From Streptomyces brasiliensis (GTDB taxonomy: Bacteria > Actinomycetota > Actinomycetes > Streptomycetales > Streptomycetaceae): 64,000 nt of DNA. Within the stretch, counting starts at the first letter, position 1, and each line of letters begins with the position of its first letter. A program made the position numbers and the translations under genes. Below the pieces are notes generated by a model. It searched no databases and was not told where the DNA came from. It saw only the letters and a program-made list of their open reading frames with translations. Below are positions 1 through 8,852 of the stretch, piece after piece. The stretch covers positions 150,817-214,816 of the forward strand of contig NZ_BMQA01000013.1 in NCBI RefSeq assembly GCF_014647875.1, read 5' to 3'.

Positions 1-361
1 TCCAGCCGGTCAGCTCGTTGGGGGTGCGCTGCGGCGCGAAGGTGAACTTACCCTTCGCGATGGTGGCTGCCGCGGCGTAGACGTTGACGTGCATCGGTGT
101 GGACGACTCGTTGGTGACCTCCACCCGCCGCTCGATGGTCGAGCCGGGCGCGAGGTGGTCGACGATGTAGGCCTGCGCCCTGGGATCGGCACGGCGGCTT
201 TCCGGAGCGTCGAGCAGCTTGATACCGATGGTCCTGCCCGCAGCAGGGTGCCGGCCGGAGGGCGCCCCGGGCGCTCCGTGTCCCGCTGCCGGCATCACCC
301 CGGCCGCCTGCACGAACGCCAGCGCCAGCAGCAGAACCCAGTACCGGCGCGCACCCTTCAT
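1..361 (-). CDS. Secreted DUF916/WxL-associated surface protein, 3' end outside the window
   Basis: The frame runs open from an ATG at 361 to the window edge, giving the first 120 residues. A signal peptide is visible: MKGARRY followed by a hydrophobic stretch and an Ala-rich end. The mature part has a DUF916-like start, with EVTNESSTPMHVNVYAAAA resembling the first beta-sandwich strand pairs of that domain. The start lies 4 nt after the stop of the WxL-type gene at 366, so the two are probably translationally coupled. DUF916 proteins are known partners of WxL proteins at the Gram-positive surface. The C-terminal membrane anchor expected for the family cannot be seen here. Confidence 0.7.
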   Translation of the reverse strand, partial: MKGARRYWVLLLALAFVQAAGVMPAAGHGAPGAPSGRHPAAGRTIGIKLLDAPESRRADPRAQAYIVDHLAPGSTIERRVEVTNESSTPMHVNVYAAAATIAKGKFTFAPQRTPNELTGW

Positions 362-365
362 TCCG

Positions 366-884
366 TCAGGCAACGGACTGGGTCAGCGTTCCGGTGTAGG
401 TCCCGCCGACGGTGCCGGCGGGCACGTGAACGGCGACGGTCGGGTTCCAGCTCGCGGTGTTGTCTCCGACCCCGTCGGTCCCGGTGACTACCGTCTGCGC
501 GGAGTTGCTCAGCGTCACGGACGTTCCGGTGGCGGTGATGGTACCGGTCGTCGTAATCGTCCCGGGATCGTAGGTAGCGTCGGTGGCGGGGATCGTCGGC
601 GCACCGTCGTTCGTGAAGTCCGTCTCCGCCGCGGTTACCGTCCAGGAGGCCGAGAGGAGGGCGCGATCGTCGGTGACGGTCACGGGGCCGATCGGCGCGC
701 TGATCGTGGTGCCGGGCGCTCCCGAGCCGAGGTTGGCGCTGGCCGGTACCGACAGCGTCAATGCGCCGGACGTGACGGTGTACGTGACTGTGGTGCTGGG
801 GTCGTCCGCCGCGACGGCGAGGCCCTGCTGGGCCAGGACGAGAGCAGCGGCTGCGGCCGCGACAGATAGGCTTCGTGCGCGCAC
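366..884 (-). CDS. Secreted WxL-type cell-surface protein
   Basis: 172 residues. I chose the GTG at 884, which is followed by a clear signal peptide (VRARSLSVAAAAAALVLAQ, then an AVAA cleavage region) and preceded by GGGAG at a good distance. The reading frame extends further upstream, but without signal-peptide character. The mature protein is rich in Thr, Ser, Val and Gly. It has SASWTVTA near the middle and a C-terminal block (VHVPAGTVGGTYTGTLTQSV) typical of WxL-like beta-sandwich domains that bind peptidoglycan non-covalently. Its coupling to the DUF916-type gene supports this. Only one clear W-x-V motif is visible, so membership is by general resemblance. Confidence 0.7.
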   Translation of the reverse strand: MRARSLSVAAAAAALVLAQQGLAVAADDPSTTVTYTVTSGALTLSVPASANLGSGAPGTTISAPIGPVTVTDDRALLSASWTVTAAETDFTNDGAPTIPATDATYDPGTITTTGTITATGTSVTLSNSAQTVVTGTDGVGDNTASWNPTVAVHVPAGTVGGTYTGTLTQSVA

Positions 885-1080
885 GATAAGATAACTCCCG
901 AGGTAGCCGCCCGCCAGCGGAGATGCTGGCTGACAGCGGACAGGCTGGTTGACGTGACGCAGACCATCGGGCGCGGCCTGTTCACACAAGCCGACGCGCG
1001 CCGCACTCCGCCAAACGAATGACCACATTTCAGCCGGAGCGAAGTTCAGCCCGCCTCGCCGGCACCCTCAGATCTCCTGG

Positions 1081-1371
1081 CCGCGATGCAGCGAACGGCA
1101 TCGCAAACTGACCCGCGACAAGCTCGACATGATCCTCGACGCGGTCAACTGCCTCGCCCTCGACTTCCATCCGATCGCCAACGCCCCGCAGCTCATCGCC
1201 CAGGAGGTCGCCGACGCCTACGGCGACGATGAGGACGGCCTCGACCCGGCCCGCACCGCCCTCGCCGACACGATCGCCGCCGGGCCCCGGCTGCGCGCCC
1301 TCGCGGTCGTCGAAGCCGCCGTCACCGCCGTGCGCGGCAGCGCCGGCACGTACGGCGGGGTCTGCGGATAG
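1081..1371 (+). pseudogene. Possible 5'-truncated gene fragment of unknown function
   Basis: An open frame with strong actinomycete third-position bias ends at 1371. The readable part includes TRDKLDMILDAVNCLALDF and an acidic helix-rich C-terminus. A start is possible at the ATG at 1129 (80 residues), but coding character continues upstream of it without a good start, which suggests a truncated gene. I do not recognise the family. The interval 885-1080 upstream and 1372-1540 downstream show no gene I can support; the former should hold the promoter of the WxL-type gene. Confidence 0.3.
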
Positions 1372-1540
1372 CCTTCCGGCGAGTCCGCCCAGGTCTCCTG
1401 CCGTCCGAGCGCGGGTCACCTGCTTCTCTTCGACCAGCAGTTGTGTCGCGCGGCTTGCCACTCCTGCGGAGAAACGATCGGAGGCGTGTTCATGACGACG
1501 TCCTCCTTCCGGCTCGGAACGTTTGAGTACATTGTCGCGT

Positions 1541-3196
1541 ATGCCTGAATCTCGCCTGACGGTCGCGGAGGTCGCTGACTCACTGTTCGACTTCACGCTG
1601 CGGCCCTCCCAGCGGCAGGCCGTCGGCGCGGTCGTCGCGGGCCGCGATGCGTTGGCGGTCCTGCCGACGGGCAGCGGGAAGAGCGCGATCTACCAGGTGG
1701 CCGGTCTGTCGCTCGGCGGCCTCACGCTGGTCGTCTCGCCCTTGATCGCCTTGCAGCGGGACCAGATCCGCTCGCTCGCCGGACGCCGTTACGGCAGCGG
1801 CCGCACCGTCGGAGCCGCGCTGCTGAACTCCGCGCAGAAGGGGCACGAACGGCAGGACACCCTGTCGCGTATCTCCCGGGGCGACCTCGATTTCCTGCTC
1901 GTCGGGCCCGAACAGCTCACGAACTCCGAGACCCGGGCCGCGGTGCGGTGCGGCGCCCGGGGCATCGGTCTGTTCGTCGTCGACGAGGCGCATCTGGTGA
2001 GCGAGTGGGGTCAGGAGTTCCGGCCCGAGTATCTGCGGCTGACGGACGCCGTGACCGAGTTCGGCAGGCCACCGGTCCTCGCGCTGACCGCCACGGCCTC
2101 ACCGGCCGTCCAGGCGGACATCACGCGCCGCCTGGACATGCGGTCGGCCGAGGTGGTGGTCGCGGACTTCGACCGGCCGAACATCTCGTTGGCCGTACGA
2201 CGGACGCAGCCGAGCGAGCCCGAGGCGCGCGCTCTCGACGACCGGTGCGTCGACGTGCTGATCCAGCAGGACACCCCCGCCCTCGTCTACGCGCTCACCC
2301 GCGCGCGCTGCGCGTCCCTGGCCGGCCGGCTGCGCCTCGACGCCTTCGAAGTGGCTCCCTACCACGCGGGCATGGCGGCACGGGAGCGGTCGGAGGTGCA
2401 AGACGCGTTCTTCTCGGGGCGGCTCGACGTCGTGGTCGCGACCAGCGCGTTCGGTCTGGGCATCGACAAGCCGGACATCCGCAGCGTGGTGCATGCCGGT
2501 GTGCCCGGCAGCATCGACGACTACTACCAGGAGATCGGGCGGGCGGGCCGCGACGGCGAGCCGGCTGCCGCGGTCCTCGTGCACGATCCCCGCACCATCC
2601 GGATTCCCCGCAGCCTCGCGGCCCGTACGCATCTCGGCGAGGAGACGCTCCACGACGTCGTCGACGCCCTCGAGAACGCGGGGTGCCGCATCGAGGTCGC
2701 GGACCTGGTGCGGTCCGCCGAGGCATCGGCGCGTGCCGTCGACCGGGTGGTCAACGAGCTGGCGGAGCTCGGGTTCATCGGGCTCAGCGGATCCGGTGCG
2801 CACCGAGTCGTCGAGCCGGCGCGGCATCCGGCCCCGGCGGACCTGACCCGCCAGCTCGTGGAGAAGGACGCGCGACGACAGGCGGTCCTGGCCAGTCGGC
2901 TCGACGCGGCACGTCAGTACGCGGAGAGTGCGCGGTGCCGTCGTGCCGAGCTGCTGTCGTACTTCGGTGAGGACTACGCGCCGCCCTGCGGGAACTGCGA
3001 CAACGACCATGAGGCGCGGGCCGCGTCGGCACCGCGTCCGACGGTCTCCGGCGGTGTTCCGGTGCGCCATCGGCTCTGGGGAGAGGGCCGCCTGCTGAGC
3101 CGGGACGACCACGAGCTCCTCGTGTACTTCACCAGCGTCGGATACCGGCACCTGACCGCCTCGACACTGGAGTCCGGAATCCTGCAACGGCGTTGA
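1541..3196 (+). CDS. RecQ-family ATP-dependent DNA helicase
   Basis: 551 residues from the ATG at 1541; a TTG at 1523 is the alternative and neither has a good ribosome binding site. Superfamily 2 motifs are clear: Walker A GSGKS at residues 44-48, DEAH at 148-151, LALTATASP (motif III), and motifs V-VI in TSAFGLGIDKPD and QEIGRAGRDG. The RecQ zinc-binding region near residue 466 has C-x16-C-x2-C, but the fourth cysteine of the usual CGNCDxC is replaced (CGNCDND). No HRDC domain is present. The last 45 residues (HRLWGEGRLLSRDDHELLVYF) resemble the small Tudor-like domain at the end of UvrD/PcrA helicases. The likely role is in DNA repair or recombination; orthology to housekeeping RecQ is not certain. 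Confidence 0.88.
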   Translation: MPESRLTVAEVADSLFDFTLRPSQRQAVGAVVAGRDALAVLPTGSGKSAIYQVAGLSLGGLTLVVSPLIALQRDQIRSLAGRRYGSGRTVGAALLNSAQKGHERQDTLSRISRGDLDFLLVGPEQLTNSETRAAVRCGARGIGLFVVDEAHLVSEWGQEFRPEYLRLTDAVTEFGRPPVLALTATASPAVQADITRRLDMRSAEVVVADFDRPNISLAVRRTQPSEPEARALDDRCVDVLIQQDTPALVYALTRARCASLAGRLRLDAFEVAPYHAGMAARERSEVQDAFFSGRLDVVVATSAFGLGIDKPDIRSVVHAGVPGSIDDYYQEIGRAGRDGEPAAAVLVHDPRTIRIPRSLAARTHLGEETLHDVVDALENAGCRIEVADLVRSAEASARAVDRVVNELAELGFIGLSGSGAHRVVEPARHPAPADLTRQLVEKDARRQAVLASRLDAARQYAESARCRRAELLSYFGEDYAPPCGNCDNDHEARAASAPRPTVSGGVPVRHRLWGEGRLLSRDDHELLVYFTSVGYRHLTASTLESGILQRR

Positions 3197-3294
3197 GCCG
3201 CGGGTGCTCTGCCGTCGCGGCGCCGCTGTCACCGTACCGACGAGAGGGCGATCGCACGAGGACTTCCAGGTCCGCCCTGCTGCGGGGCTTCACG

Positions 3295-4443
3295 TCACGC
3301 CACGACGGCCAGCCGGTCGACGAACCAGTACAGGCTGACGACCACGATCGGCGCGGTGAGCGCGGGCAGGACCCACCGGTGTGCGGGCATCCGGCGCAGG
3401 AGCGCCAGCAACGGGAACACCGCGGCGATGATGGCCAGTTGCACCACCTCGATGCCGACGTTGAAGCTCAGCAGCGACAGCAGCAGTTCCCACGACCAGC
3501 TCTTGTCGATGCCGAGCGCTCCCGCGAAGCCCAGGCCGTGGACGAGACCGAACAGGAACACCACCGGCAGCCGCCAGTGCCCGGAACCCTCGCGGTCGCG
3601 CAGGACGATGCCCGCGACGGCCACGACGGCGATGGAGGCGGCGATGACCGGCTCGACGACCGCTCCGGGCACGTGCACCACGCCGGCGGCCGCCAGCAGG
3701 AAGGTGACGCTGTGCGCGGCGGTGAACGCGGTCGCCGTACGGACGACGTTGCGCAGGGTGCGGGCGCCGATGAGCAGCGACAGCAGGAAGAGAATGTGGT
3801 CCAGGCCGAACAGGAGGTGCTCGGTGCCGAGCAGGAAGAACTCAGCGATCTGGTGGGACTCGTGGTGCCCGGCGGTCTGCAGGGTCGGTGCAGCGGCGGT
3901 CAGGACCTGGGAGCCCCGCTGTCCGCCGATGTCGTAGTGGACGATGGTCTGCGTGCTGTGGACGAAGCTCTCCGCGTCGGGGAAGAGCGCACTGGAGATC
4001 GTGTAGCTGCCGTCGGCGCCGCCCGGGCAGGCGTAGGCCAGGGTGAGGACGGCGAACGGCCGGGTGCCGCGGGTGCGGACGCCCGCCTCGCCGGCCGGGC
4101 GGGGTGCGCAGGCCGAGCCGTCGTGACCGACGGCGAAGCGTCCGGAGACGTACTCGGTGACCGCGTCCGCGTTCTTCTCGAGCTGGTGCAGCTGCTCGGA
4201 GCGGGCCTTGGCGCCGTACGCCTCGGCATAGAGCCAGGCGGACTTCATGAGCAGGTCGTACTCGAGGTCGAGGGTCGCCTCGACCCGTGTCCCGGTGCCC
4301 CGCACGTCGACGTACGCGGTCGAGGTCGCGTCGTGCGCGGCGGCCGGCGCCGGACGCGCGAGGCCGGCGGCGAACAGGGCCACCAGGGCCATGACGACGG
4401 TCAGGAGCGCGGCGCGCAACCGGCGCCGGGGCGTGGGACGCAT
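3295..4443 (-). CDS. HupE/UreJ-type integral membrane protein
   Basis: 382 residues. An N-terminal signal segment (residues 10-37, ending PAPAAAHD) is followed by an extracytoplasmic domain of about 150 residues, then a His-rich entry (HHESHQIAEFFLLGTEHLLFG) and about six to seven transmembrane helices with GLDHILFLLSLLIG and FGLVHGLGFAGALG. These are hallmarks of the HupE/UreJ_2 family, linked in other bacteria to nickel or other metal uptake. It lies 137 bp downstream of the large metallophosphoesterase on the same strand, so a shared transcript is likely and its metal role may serve that enzyme (inference). It ends convergently with the helicase gene. Confidence 0.85.
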   Translation of the reverse strand: MRPTPRRRLRAALLTVVMALVALFAAGLARPAPAAAHDATSTAYVDVRGTGTRVEATLDLEYDLLMKSAWLYAEAYGAKARSEQLHQLEKNADAVTEYVSGRFAVGHDGSACAPRPAGEAGVRTRGTRPFAVLTLAYACPGGADGSYTISSALFPDAESFVHSTQTIVHYDIGGQRGSQVLTAAAPTLQTAGHHESHQIAEFFLLGTEHLLFGLDHILFLLSLLIGARTLRNVVRTATAFTAAHSVTFLLAAAGVVHVPGAVVEPVIAASIAVVAVAGIVLRDREGSGHWRLPVVFLFGLVHGLGFAGALGIDKSWSWELLLSLLSFNVGIEVVQLAIIAAVFPLLALLRRMPAHRWVLPALTAPIVVVSLYWFVDRLAVVA

Positions 4444-4580
4444 ACGGATCTCGGCTCTCTTCTCGTGGACCGGGCGGCGGACAGCGGCGGCCGGCCGCCC
4501 GGTCCAGGACGGGGATGGGCCGCCGCCCCGGACCGGTCGGGTCCGGGACGGCGGGCGAGGGGGCGGGTGCTACCGGCGGG

Positions 4581-7500
4581 TCAGCCGGTCTCCGCCGGGT
4601 CGTCGGACGAGGTGAACCACGAGTACTCGGACGCGTCCGGACCCCAGGTGCCGGGGCGGCCCTGCGCGTCCTTGGTCACGAAGACGCTCGGCTCGGAGGC
4701 GGTCACGCCGCCGCCGGTGGAGCGCGCCGTCACGAACCACGCGTGGGTCGTGCCCGGCTTGAGGTTCCGCCAGGTCACCGAGGCCGTCCCACCGGAGTCG
4801 ACCGTGGCCTTGCCGACGACGCTCACCGGGTTGTAGAGCGCCAGCGAGTCGGTCTTGAAGGTCGTCTTGCGGCTGCCGAGGTCGACCGGCAGCACCATGT
4901 TGTCCTCGTTGCCGTTGTAGCGGTGGTCCGTGTCGTACTCGGTGGCACCGAACTCGTCGAGCAGCGGCGAGTAGGTGTCCACGGTCAACTCGGAGCGCTT
5001 CACGTTGAATTGCAGCATCCGGAAAAAGCTCGCACCGAACTGCAGCTGGTCGTCGGGCTGGTAGCCGCCGATCTCGGTGAGTCCGAGCCGGTCCGCGGAG
5101 ACCGTGTAGAACTGGTAGTCCGCGAGGAGTTCGACGACGTCGTGCGCGACCTTGCCGACCTTGGGCTTCACATTGGTGCCCACGCCGTGCTCGTGACCGG
5201 CGAGGATCAGGAACACGTTCGGGTTGTCCTGGACCACCTTCTTGTACAGCATCGAGCCGTCGGGCGCGGAGAACGGGGCGCCGCGTCCGTCGGGGTTGCC
5301 GCTCGGCGCGAGGTAGTCGTGCGAGAGCAGGATGCCGTTGCGGTCGGGGAACCGCTTGAAGATCGAGTCGGCCCATTCGGCCTCCTCGCGCGTCACCCCG
5401 TACGACAGGCCGACCACGACGAAGTCCAGGCCACCGGCCGAGAACAGGTCGTAGTGGTTCTGGTTGTCGCCCGCACGCCACGGGCCGCCGTACTCGGCGT
5501 GCTTCCAGCCCTTGGAGAGCGCCTGGTAGCGGTCGGGGCCGTAGTACTGGTTGTAGATCGCGCCCGGCCCGTTCTCGGTGCCCGACTGGTTGTCGTGGTT
5601 GCCCGCGATCACACCGTTCGGCACACCCGCGTCGTCGATGATCTTCTGCTGCTCCGAGGACACCTCCAGCTCCCCGACGACCTGACGCTGTGTCGCCTCG
5701 TCGGCGGGTTTGCGGATGTTGTTCTCGATGAGGTCGCCGGTGTGGGCGACGTACGCGATCTTCCGCTTGTCCTTGTTGGCGGCGATCCAGCGCGACACAT
5801 CGCCGTACGCCTTCTCCCAGACCGCGCGCTCCTCGGGCGTCTCCTGCTCGACCGCGCCCTCGGAGAGGTACTGCGTGTCGGTGTAGTGGACGATCGAGAA
5901 GTCGTACGACTCGGGATCGGCGAACCGGTTCGGGTCACCGGGGTCGATGTCGTCGGCGAACGGGTCCTCACCGGTGACCATGACGTGGACCTGCTGGTGG
6001 TCGACGTACGCGCGGTCCACGACGGCGGTCAGGACGGTGTTGCCCTCGGCGGCGCCGCGGGCGCTGGTCAGGACGTCCCACTTCTCCGTGCCGGTGTTCC
6101 AGACGCGCAGCGCGGCGAGCCGTTCGGGGTCGATGACGCCCTCCCAGCGCAGCACCGGCGCTTCGACGTGGCCCTTCACCTGGACGTCGAACCGCTGGAA
6201 CGTGACGTCCTTGCCGGCCGGGGCGTCGAGGGTCGCGCCGTCAGCGGGAGCGAGGCCGGCGGCCTTCACTTTCTTCTCGCCCTGGACGCGCAGTGTGGTG
6301 GGAACGGACGTGGCAGTGCCCTCGTACACCTGGTTCGGGGTCAGGATCTCGGCCTCGGAGAACGTGGCGTCCACCTCGCCGCCGTCGGGCTCGGCCACCT
6401 TCGCCGACAGCCTGACGTCGCCGCCCGCGTCGTTGGTGCCGGACTTGGGAGTGAGGTCGGCGGGGACGTCGGGGATGCCGGCGGAGGTGAACGACACCTC
6501 GCGGGTGCCGGTGTTGCCGAGTCCGTCGGTGCCGGACACCGTGAGCTTGTGCTCACCCGCCGACAGGCCGGGGCCCACCGCGATGCCGAGCTGGACGGGC
6601 TTGCCGTCGAGCTCGACGGCAGGACCGTTCACGACGCCGGAGAGGTCGTCGAGCCGGACGTCGAGGACCACCGAGGCGGTGATCTTCTGCCCGGCGGCGG
6701 GGACGCTGGAGGCCACCTCGGGCGCGGAGTTGTCGGTGACCAGGACGCGGGTCGCGGTCTCGCCGGTCTTCGACGTCGCGGCCAGCGTGTGCTTGCCGTC
6801 GTCGATCTTCGCGGTGGCGAGGTCGGCGCGCAGGCCCTGGGCCGGGCCCTCGACGAAGAACTCGAGATCGATCTCGGTCAGCGGGTTGACGTTGTCGCCG
6901 CAGTTGCCGTCGCCCAGGCTGTAGGAGCCCTTGAGCATCCGGCCGGCGGCGGTGCCGTTCGCCGGAGTCAGCGTGATGTCGGAGACGGCGAAGTCGTCGT
7001 GGTTGTCGCCGCACGACGTCGGGAAGGTGCCGGTGACGAGGTCGACCGTGTTCCAGCCGGGGACCAGCCACTCGTTCGGGAACGTCAGATCGACCTTCTG
7101 GCTGACGAAGTCGCCGTCGAGGACGTGCTTCTGACCGTTCACCAGAAGGTAGTTCTGGTAGCGGGCCTCGATCGAGTTGCTGCCCACGGTGAAGCCGAGG
7201 GTCGCGTTGCCGGAGCCGAGAGTGTCGGAGACGGGCACGGCCGGGGCGTCGATCGTGTAGCGCAGGTCCACCTCGCGCAGGCGGGTGGTGCTGCTGCCGC
7301 AGCTGCCGTCGCCCATGGGGTACGAGTCCGCGATGTCGTGGCCGGTCACGGTGCCGCTGTCGAGCCCGAGCGCGAGTCCCGAGATGTCGAAGTCGTCGCG
7401 GTTGTTGCCGCAGCTCTCCTTGTACGGGCTGGTCACCACCTTGATGACGTTGTCACCGGGGACCAGGAAGCGCGCCGGGACCGCGATGTCGACGCGCTGG

Positions 7501-8567
7501 CTGACCCAGGTGCCGCCCAGGTCGATGCGCTTGCCGTTGACGAGCAGGTAGTTGTCGTACCGGTCGTCGATGGAGTTCGAACCGACGTCGAAGGCGAACG
7601 TCGCCGCGCCGTTGCCCAGGTGCGGGTCGGTGACGGGCGCGTCGCCGTCCACGGTCAGCGACTCGAGCTCGCCCTCGGTCCCCGCCGGGAAGCTCGCGAA
7701 CACCGGCTGACGGCCCTTCACCAGCGTGCCGTCCTTGGGCAGCAACCGGGGTGCGCCCGCCGGGGCGTTGTTCACCGTCACCTTGTTCGTGACGGTCTTG
7801 CCGGAGGTGGTCGTCGCGGTGAGGGCGTGCTCGCCGTTGGCGAGCTTCGTGGTGTCCAGGTCGCCCTTGAGACCGGTGGTGCCCTGCGGGTCGCCCAGGA
7901 CGAAGAAGCTGAGCGTGGCCTTCGTCAGCAGCGAGGTGTTGGTGCCGCAGCTGCCGTCCCCGAAGGAGTAGGTGTACTCGTTCTCCTCGCCGTCGGCGAC
8001 CTCGCCGAGCAGCTCCAGGCTGATGTCGGACAGCACGAAGTCGTCGTAGTTGGTGCCGCACGAGCTGTCGACCGTGCCGGCGAAGATCTCGACCCGGTTC
8101 TCGCCCTTGAGCAGCTTGTCGTTCGGGATCTCGATCGTGCCGCGCTGGTTGACGAGGTCGCCGATGTCGGCCCGGTAATCCCCGTTGAACAGCACGTAGT
8201 TGTGGTAGCGGGCCTCTGTCGAGTTCGACCCCACGTCGAACGTCAGCCGGGAGGTCCCGACCGTGCGCTCGGCGTCGATCGCCTTTCCGTCGACCGCGAG
8301 TCGCGTCACGGAGTCATCGGTGAGTGTCGGCGTGGCGACGGCCTTCTCCGTGCCCTCCAGATAGGTCCCGTCACCGGGGACGAGGGTCGGCAGACTCGTC
8401 GAGTCCGCCGAGTCGCTCTCCGCCGACGTCGATTGCCCGGGACCGTTGTCGGCGTACGCCGTGGTCAGGTTCCCGCTCACCAGGAGCAGTGCCGTGAGGA
8501 CCGCTCCCGTGAGCTGTCGTCCGCCCGGTCCGCCGCTCCGCCGTCTTCGCTGCCACGCAGGCCACAT
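4581..8567 (-). CDS. Very large secreted calcineurin-like metallophosphoesterase with three internal repeats
   Basis: 1328 residues from the ATG at 8567, chosen for the AGGAAGG 10 nt upstream and the signal peptide that follows (twin-arginine-like RRRRS region, then LTGAVLTALLLVSG). An earlier in-frame ATG at 8675 would add 36 residues without a signal. Residues about 105-570 hold three copies of a roughly 115-residue module, each with VGSNS, SCGxNxDDF and GDGxCG. Bacterial Ig-like linkers follow. The phosphoesterase domain spans about 885-1130, with HYTDTQY, HTGDLIENN, GNHDNQSG, LLSHDYL and AGHEHG supplying the metal ligands. A fibronectin-III-like domain ends the protein. The substrate is unknown; the repeats probably bind carbohydrate or cell wall (inference). 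Confidence 0.88.
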   Translation of the reverse strand: MWPAWQRRRRSGGPGGRQLTGAVLTALLLVSGNLTTAYADNGPGQSTSAESDSADSTSLPTLVPGDGTYLEGTEKAVATPTLTDDSVTRLAVDGKAIDAERTVGTSRLTFDVGSNSTEARYHNYVLFNGDYRADIGDLVNQRGTIEIPNDKLLKGENRVEIFAGTVDSSCGTNYDDFVLSDISLELLGEVADGEENEYTYSFGDGSCGTNTSLLTKATLSFFVLGDPQGTTGLKGDLDTTKLANGEHALTATTTSGKTVTNKVTVNNAPAGAPRLLPKDGTLVKGRQPVFASFPAGTEGELESLTVDGDAPVTDPHLGNGAATFAFDVGSNSIDDRYDNYLLVNGKRIDLGGTWVSQRVDIAVPARFLVPGDNVIKVVTSPYKESCGNNRDDFDISGLALGLDSGTVTGHDIADSYPMGDGSCGSSTTRLREVDLRYTIDAPAVPVSDTLGSGNATLGFTVGSNSIEARYQNYLLVNGQKHVLDGDFVSQKVDLTFPNEWLVPGWNTVDLVTGTFPTSCGDNHDDFAVSDITLTPANGTAAGRMLKGSYSLGDGNCGDNVNPLTEIDLEFFVEGPAQGLRADLATAKIDDGKHTLAATSKTGETATRVLVTDNSAPEVASSVPAAGQKITASVVLDVRLDDLSGVVNGPAVELDGKPVQLGIAVGPGLSAGEHKLTVSGTDGLGNTGTREVSFTSAGIPDVPADLTPKSGTNDAGGDVRLSAKVAEPDGGEVDATFSEAEILTPNQVYEGTATSVPTTLRVQGEKKVKAAGLAPADGATLDAPAGKDVTFQRFDVQVKGHVEAPVLRWEGVIDPERLAALRVWNTGTEKWDVLTSARGAAEGNTVLTAVVDRAYVDHQQVHVMVTGEDPFADDIDPGDPNRFADPESYDFSIVHYTDTQYLSEGAVEQETPEERAVWEKAYGDVSRWIAANKDKRKIAYVAHTGDLIENNIRKPADEATQRQVVGELEVSSEQQKIIDDAGVPNGVIAGNHDNQSGTENGPGAIYNQYYGPDRYQALSKGWKHAEYGGPWRAGDNQNHYDLFSAGGLDFVVVGLSYGVTREEAEWADSIFKRFPDRNGILLSHDYLAPSGNPDGRGAPFSAPDGSMLYKKVVQDNPNVFLILAGHEHGVGTNVKPKVGKVAHDVVELLADYQFYTVSADRLGLTEIGGYQPDDQLQFGASFFRMLQFNVKRSELTVDTYSPLLDEFGATEYDTDHRYNGNEDNMVLPVDLGSRKTTFKTDSLALYNPVSVVGKATVDSGGTASVTWRNLKPGTTHAWFVTARSTGGGVTASEPSVFVTKDAQGRPGTWGPDASEYSWFTSSDDPAETG
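6858..8250 (-). repeat. Three protein-level repeats inside the phosphoesterase gene
   Basis: Approximate copies lie at 8250-7893, 7605-7252 and 7212-6858 on the minus strand. Each encodes a module opening with F-D/T-VGSNS-x7-NYxLxNG, then a Q-K/R-V-D/T-I/L segment, SCGxNxDDF, and a GDG-S/N-CG stretch. Two cysteines per copy are fully conserved and could form a disulfide. Copies 2 and 3 sit closer together than copies 1 and 2, which are separated by an extra Ig-like linker. Divergence at DNA level is large, so the duplication is old. Confidence 0.8.
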
Positions 8568-8600
8568 CGGCAACAGCCCTTCCTGATCGTTTACAAGGTG

Positions 8601-8635
8601 ATGGGCATGCCACAAGGAACGCGAGGCATGCCCAT
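8601..8635. promoter_or_regulatory. Perfect 11-bp inverted repeat upstream of the phosphoesterase gene
   Basis: Arms ATGGGCATGCC (8601-8611) and GGCATGCCCAT (8625-8635) are exact inverted copies around a 13-nt spacer. The repeat begins 34 bp upstream of the chosen start at 8567, so it lies in the promoter or 5' leader. It could be an operator or a leader stem-loop. The rest of the 285-bp interval to 8852 contains no gene I can support. Confidence 0.5.
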
Positions 8636-8852
8636 GACTGATTCTTTGCAATTCAGATGAACGCAGCCGCATCACACCTCGACCATCAGGGAAACGATCT
8701 CCTCAACTCCGCCACCGGAACATGCGGTTGATCGTTGCCGAGGGTGGAGTGGCGCGACGGCGGTCCCGGGGGATTGTCAGTGGCTCCTCCTACGGTGTGA
8801 GCAGTGGGACCTGCGAAAAGGGCTGCGGGTCCGTTGTGGGGAGGGGTCTGCC

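Noticed and set aside
1030..1596. Minus-strand frame of 188 codons before the helicase
   Set aside because: It overlaps the start of the helicase gene and has Arg/Gly-rich composition typical of antisense frames.
4515..8660. A plus-strand open frame of nearly 1400 codons opposite the phosphoesterase gene
   Set aside because: It mirrors the minus-strand gene codon by codon, has no family signature, and is a by-product of strong third-position GC bias. Similar long antisense frames at 11437-12843, 18034-21204 and 35911-38643 were left out for the same reason.
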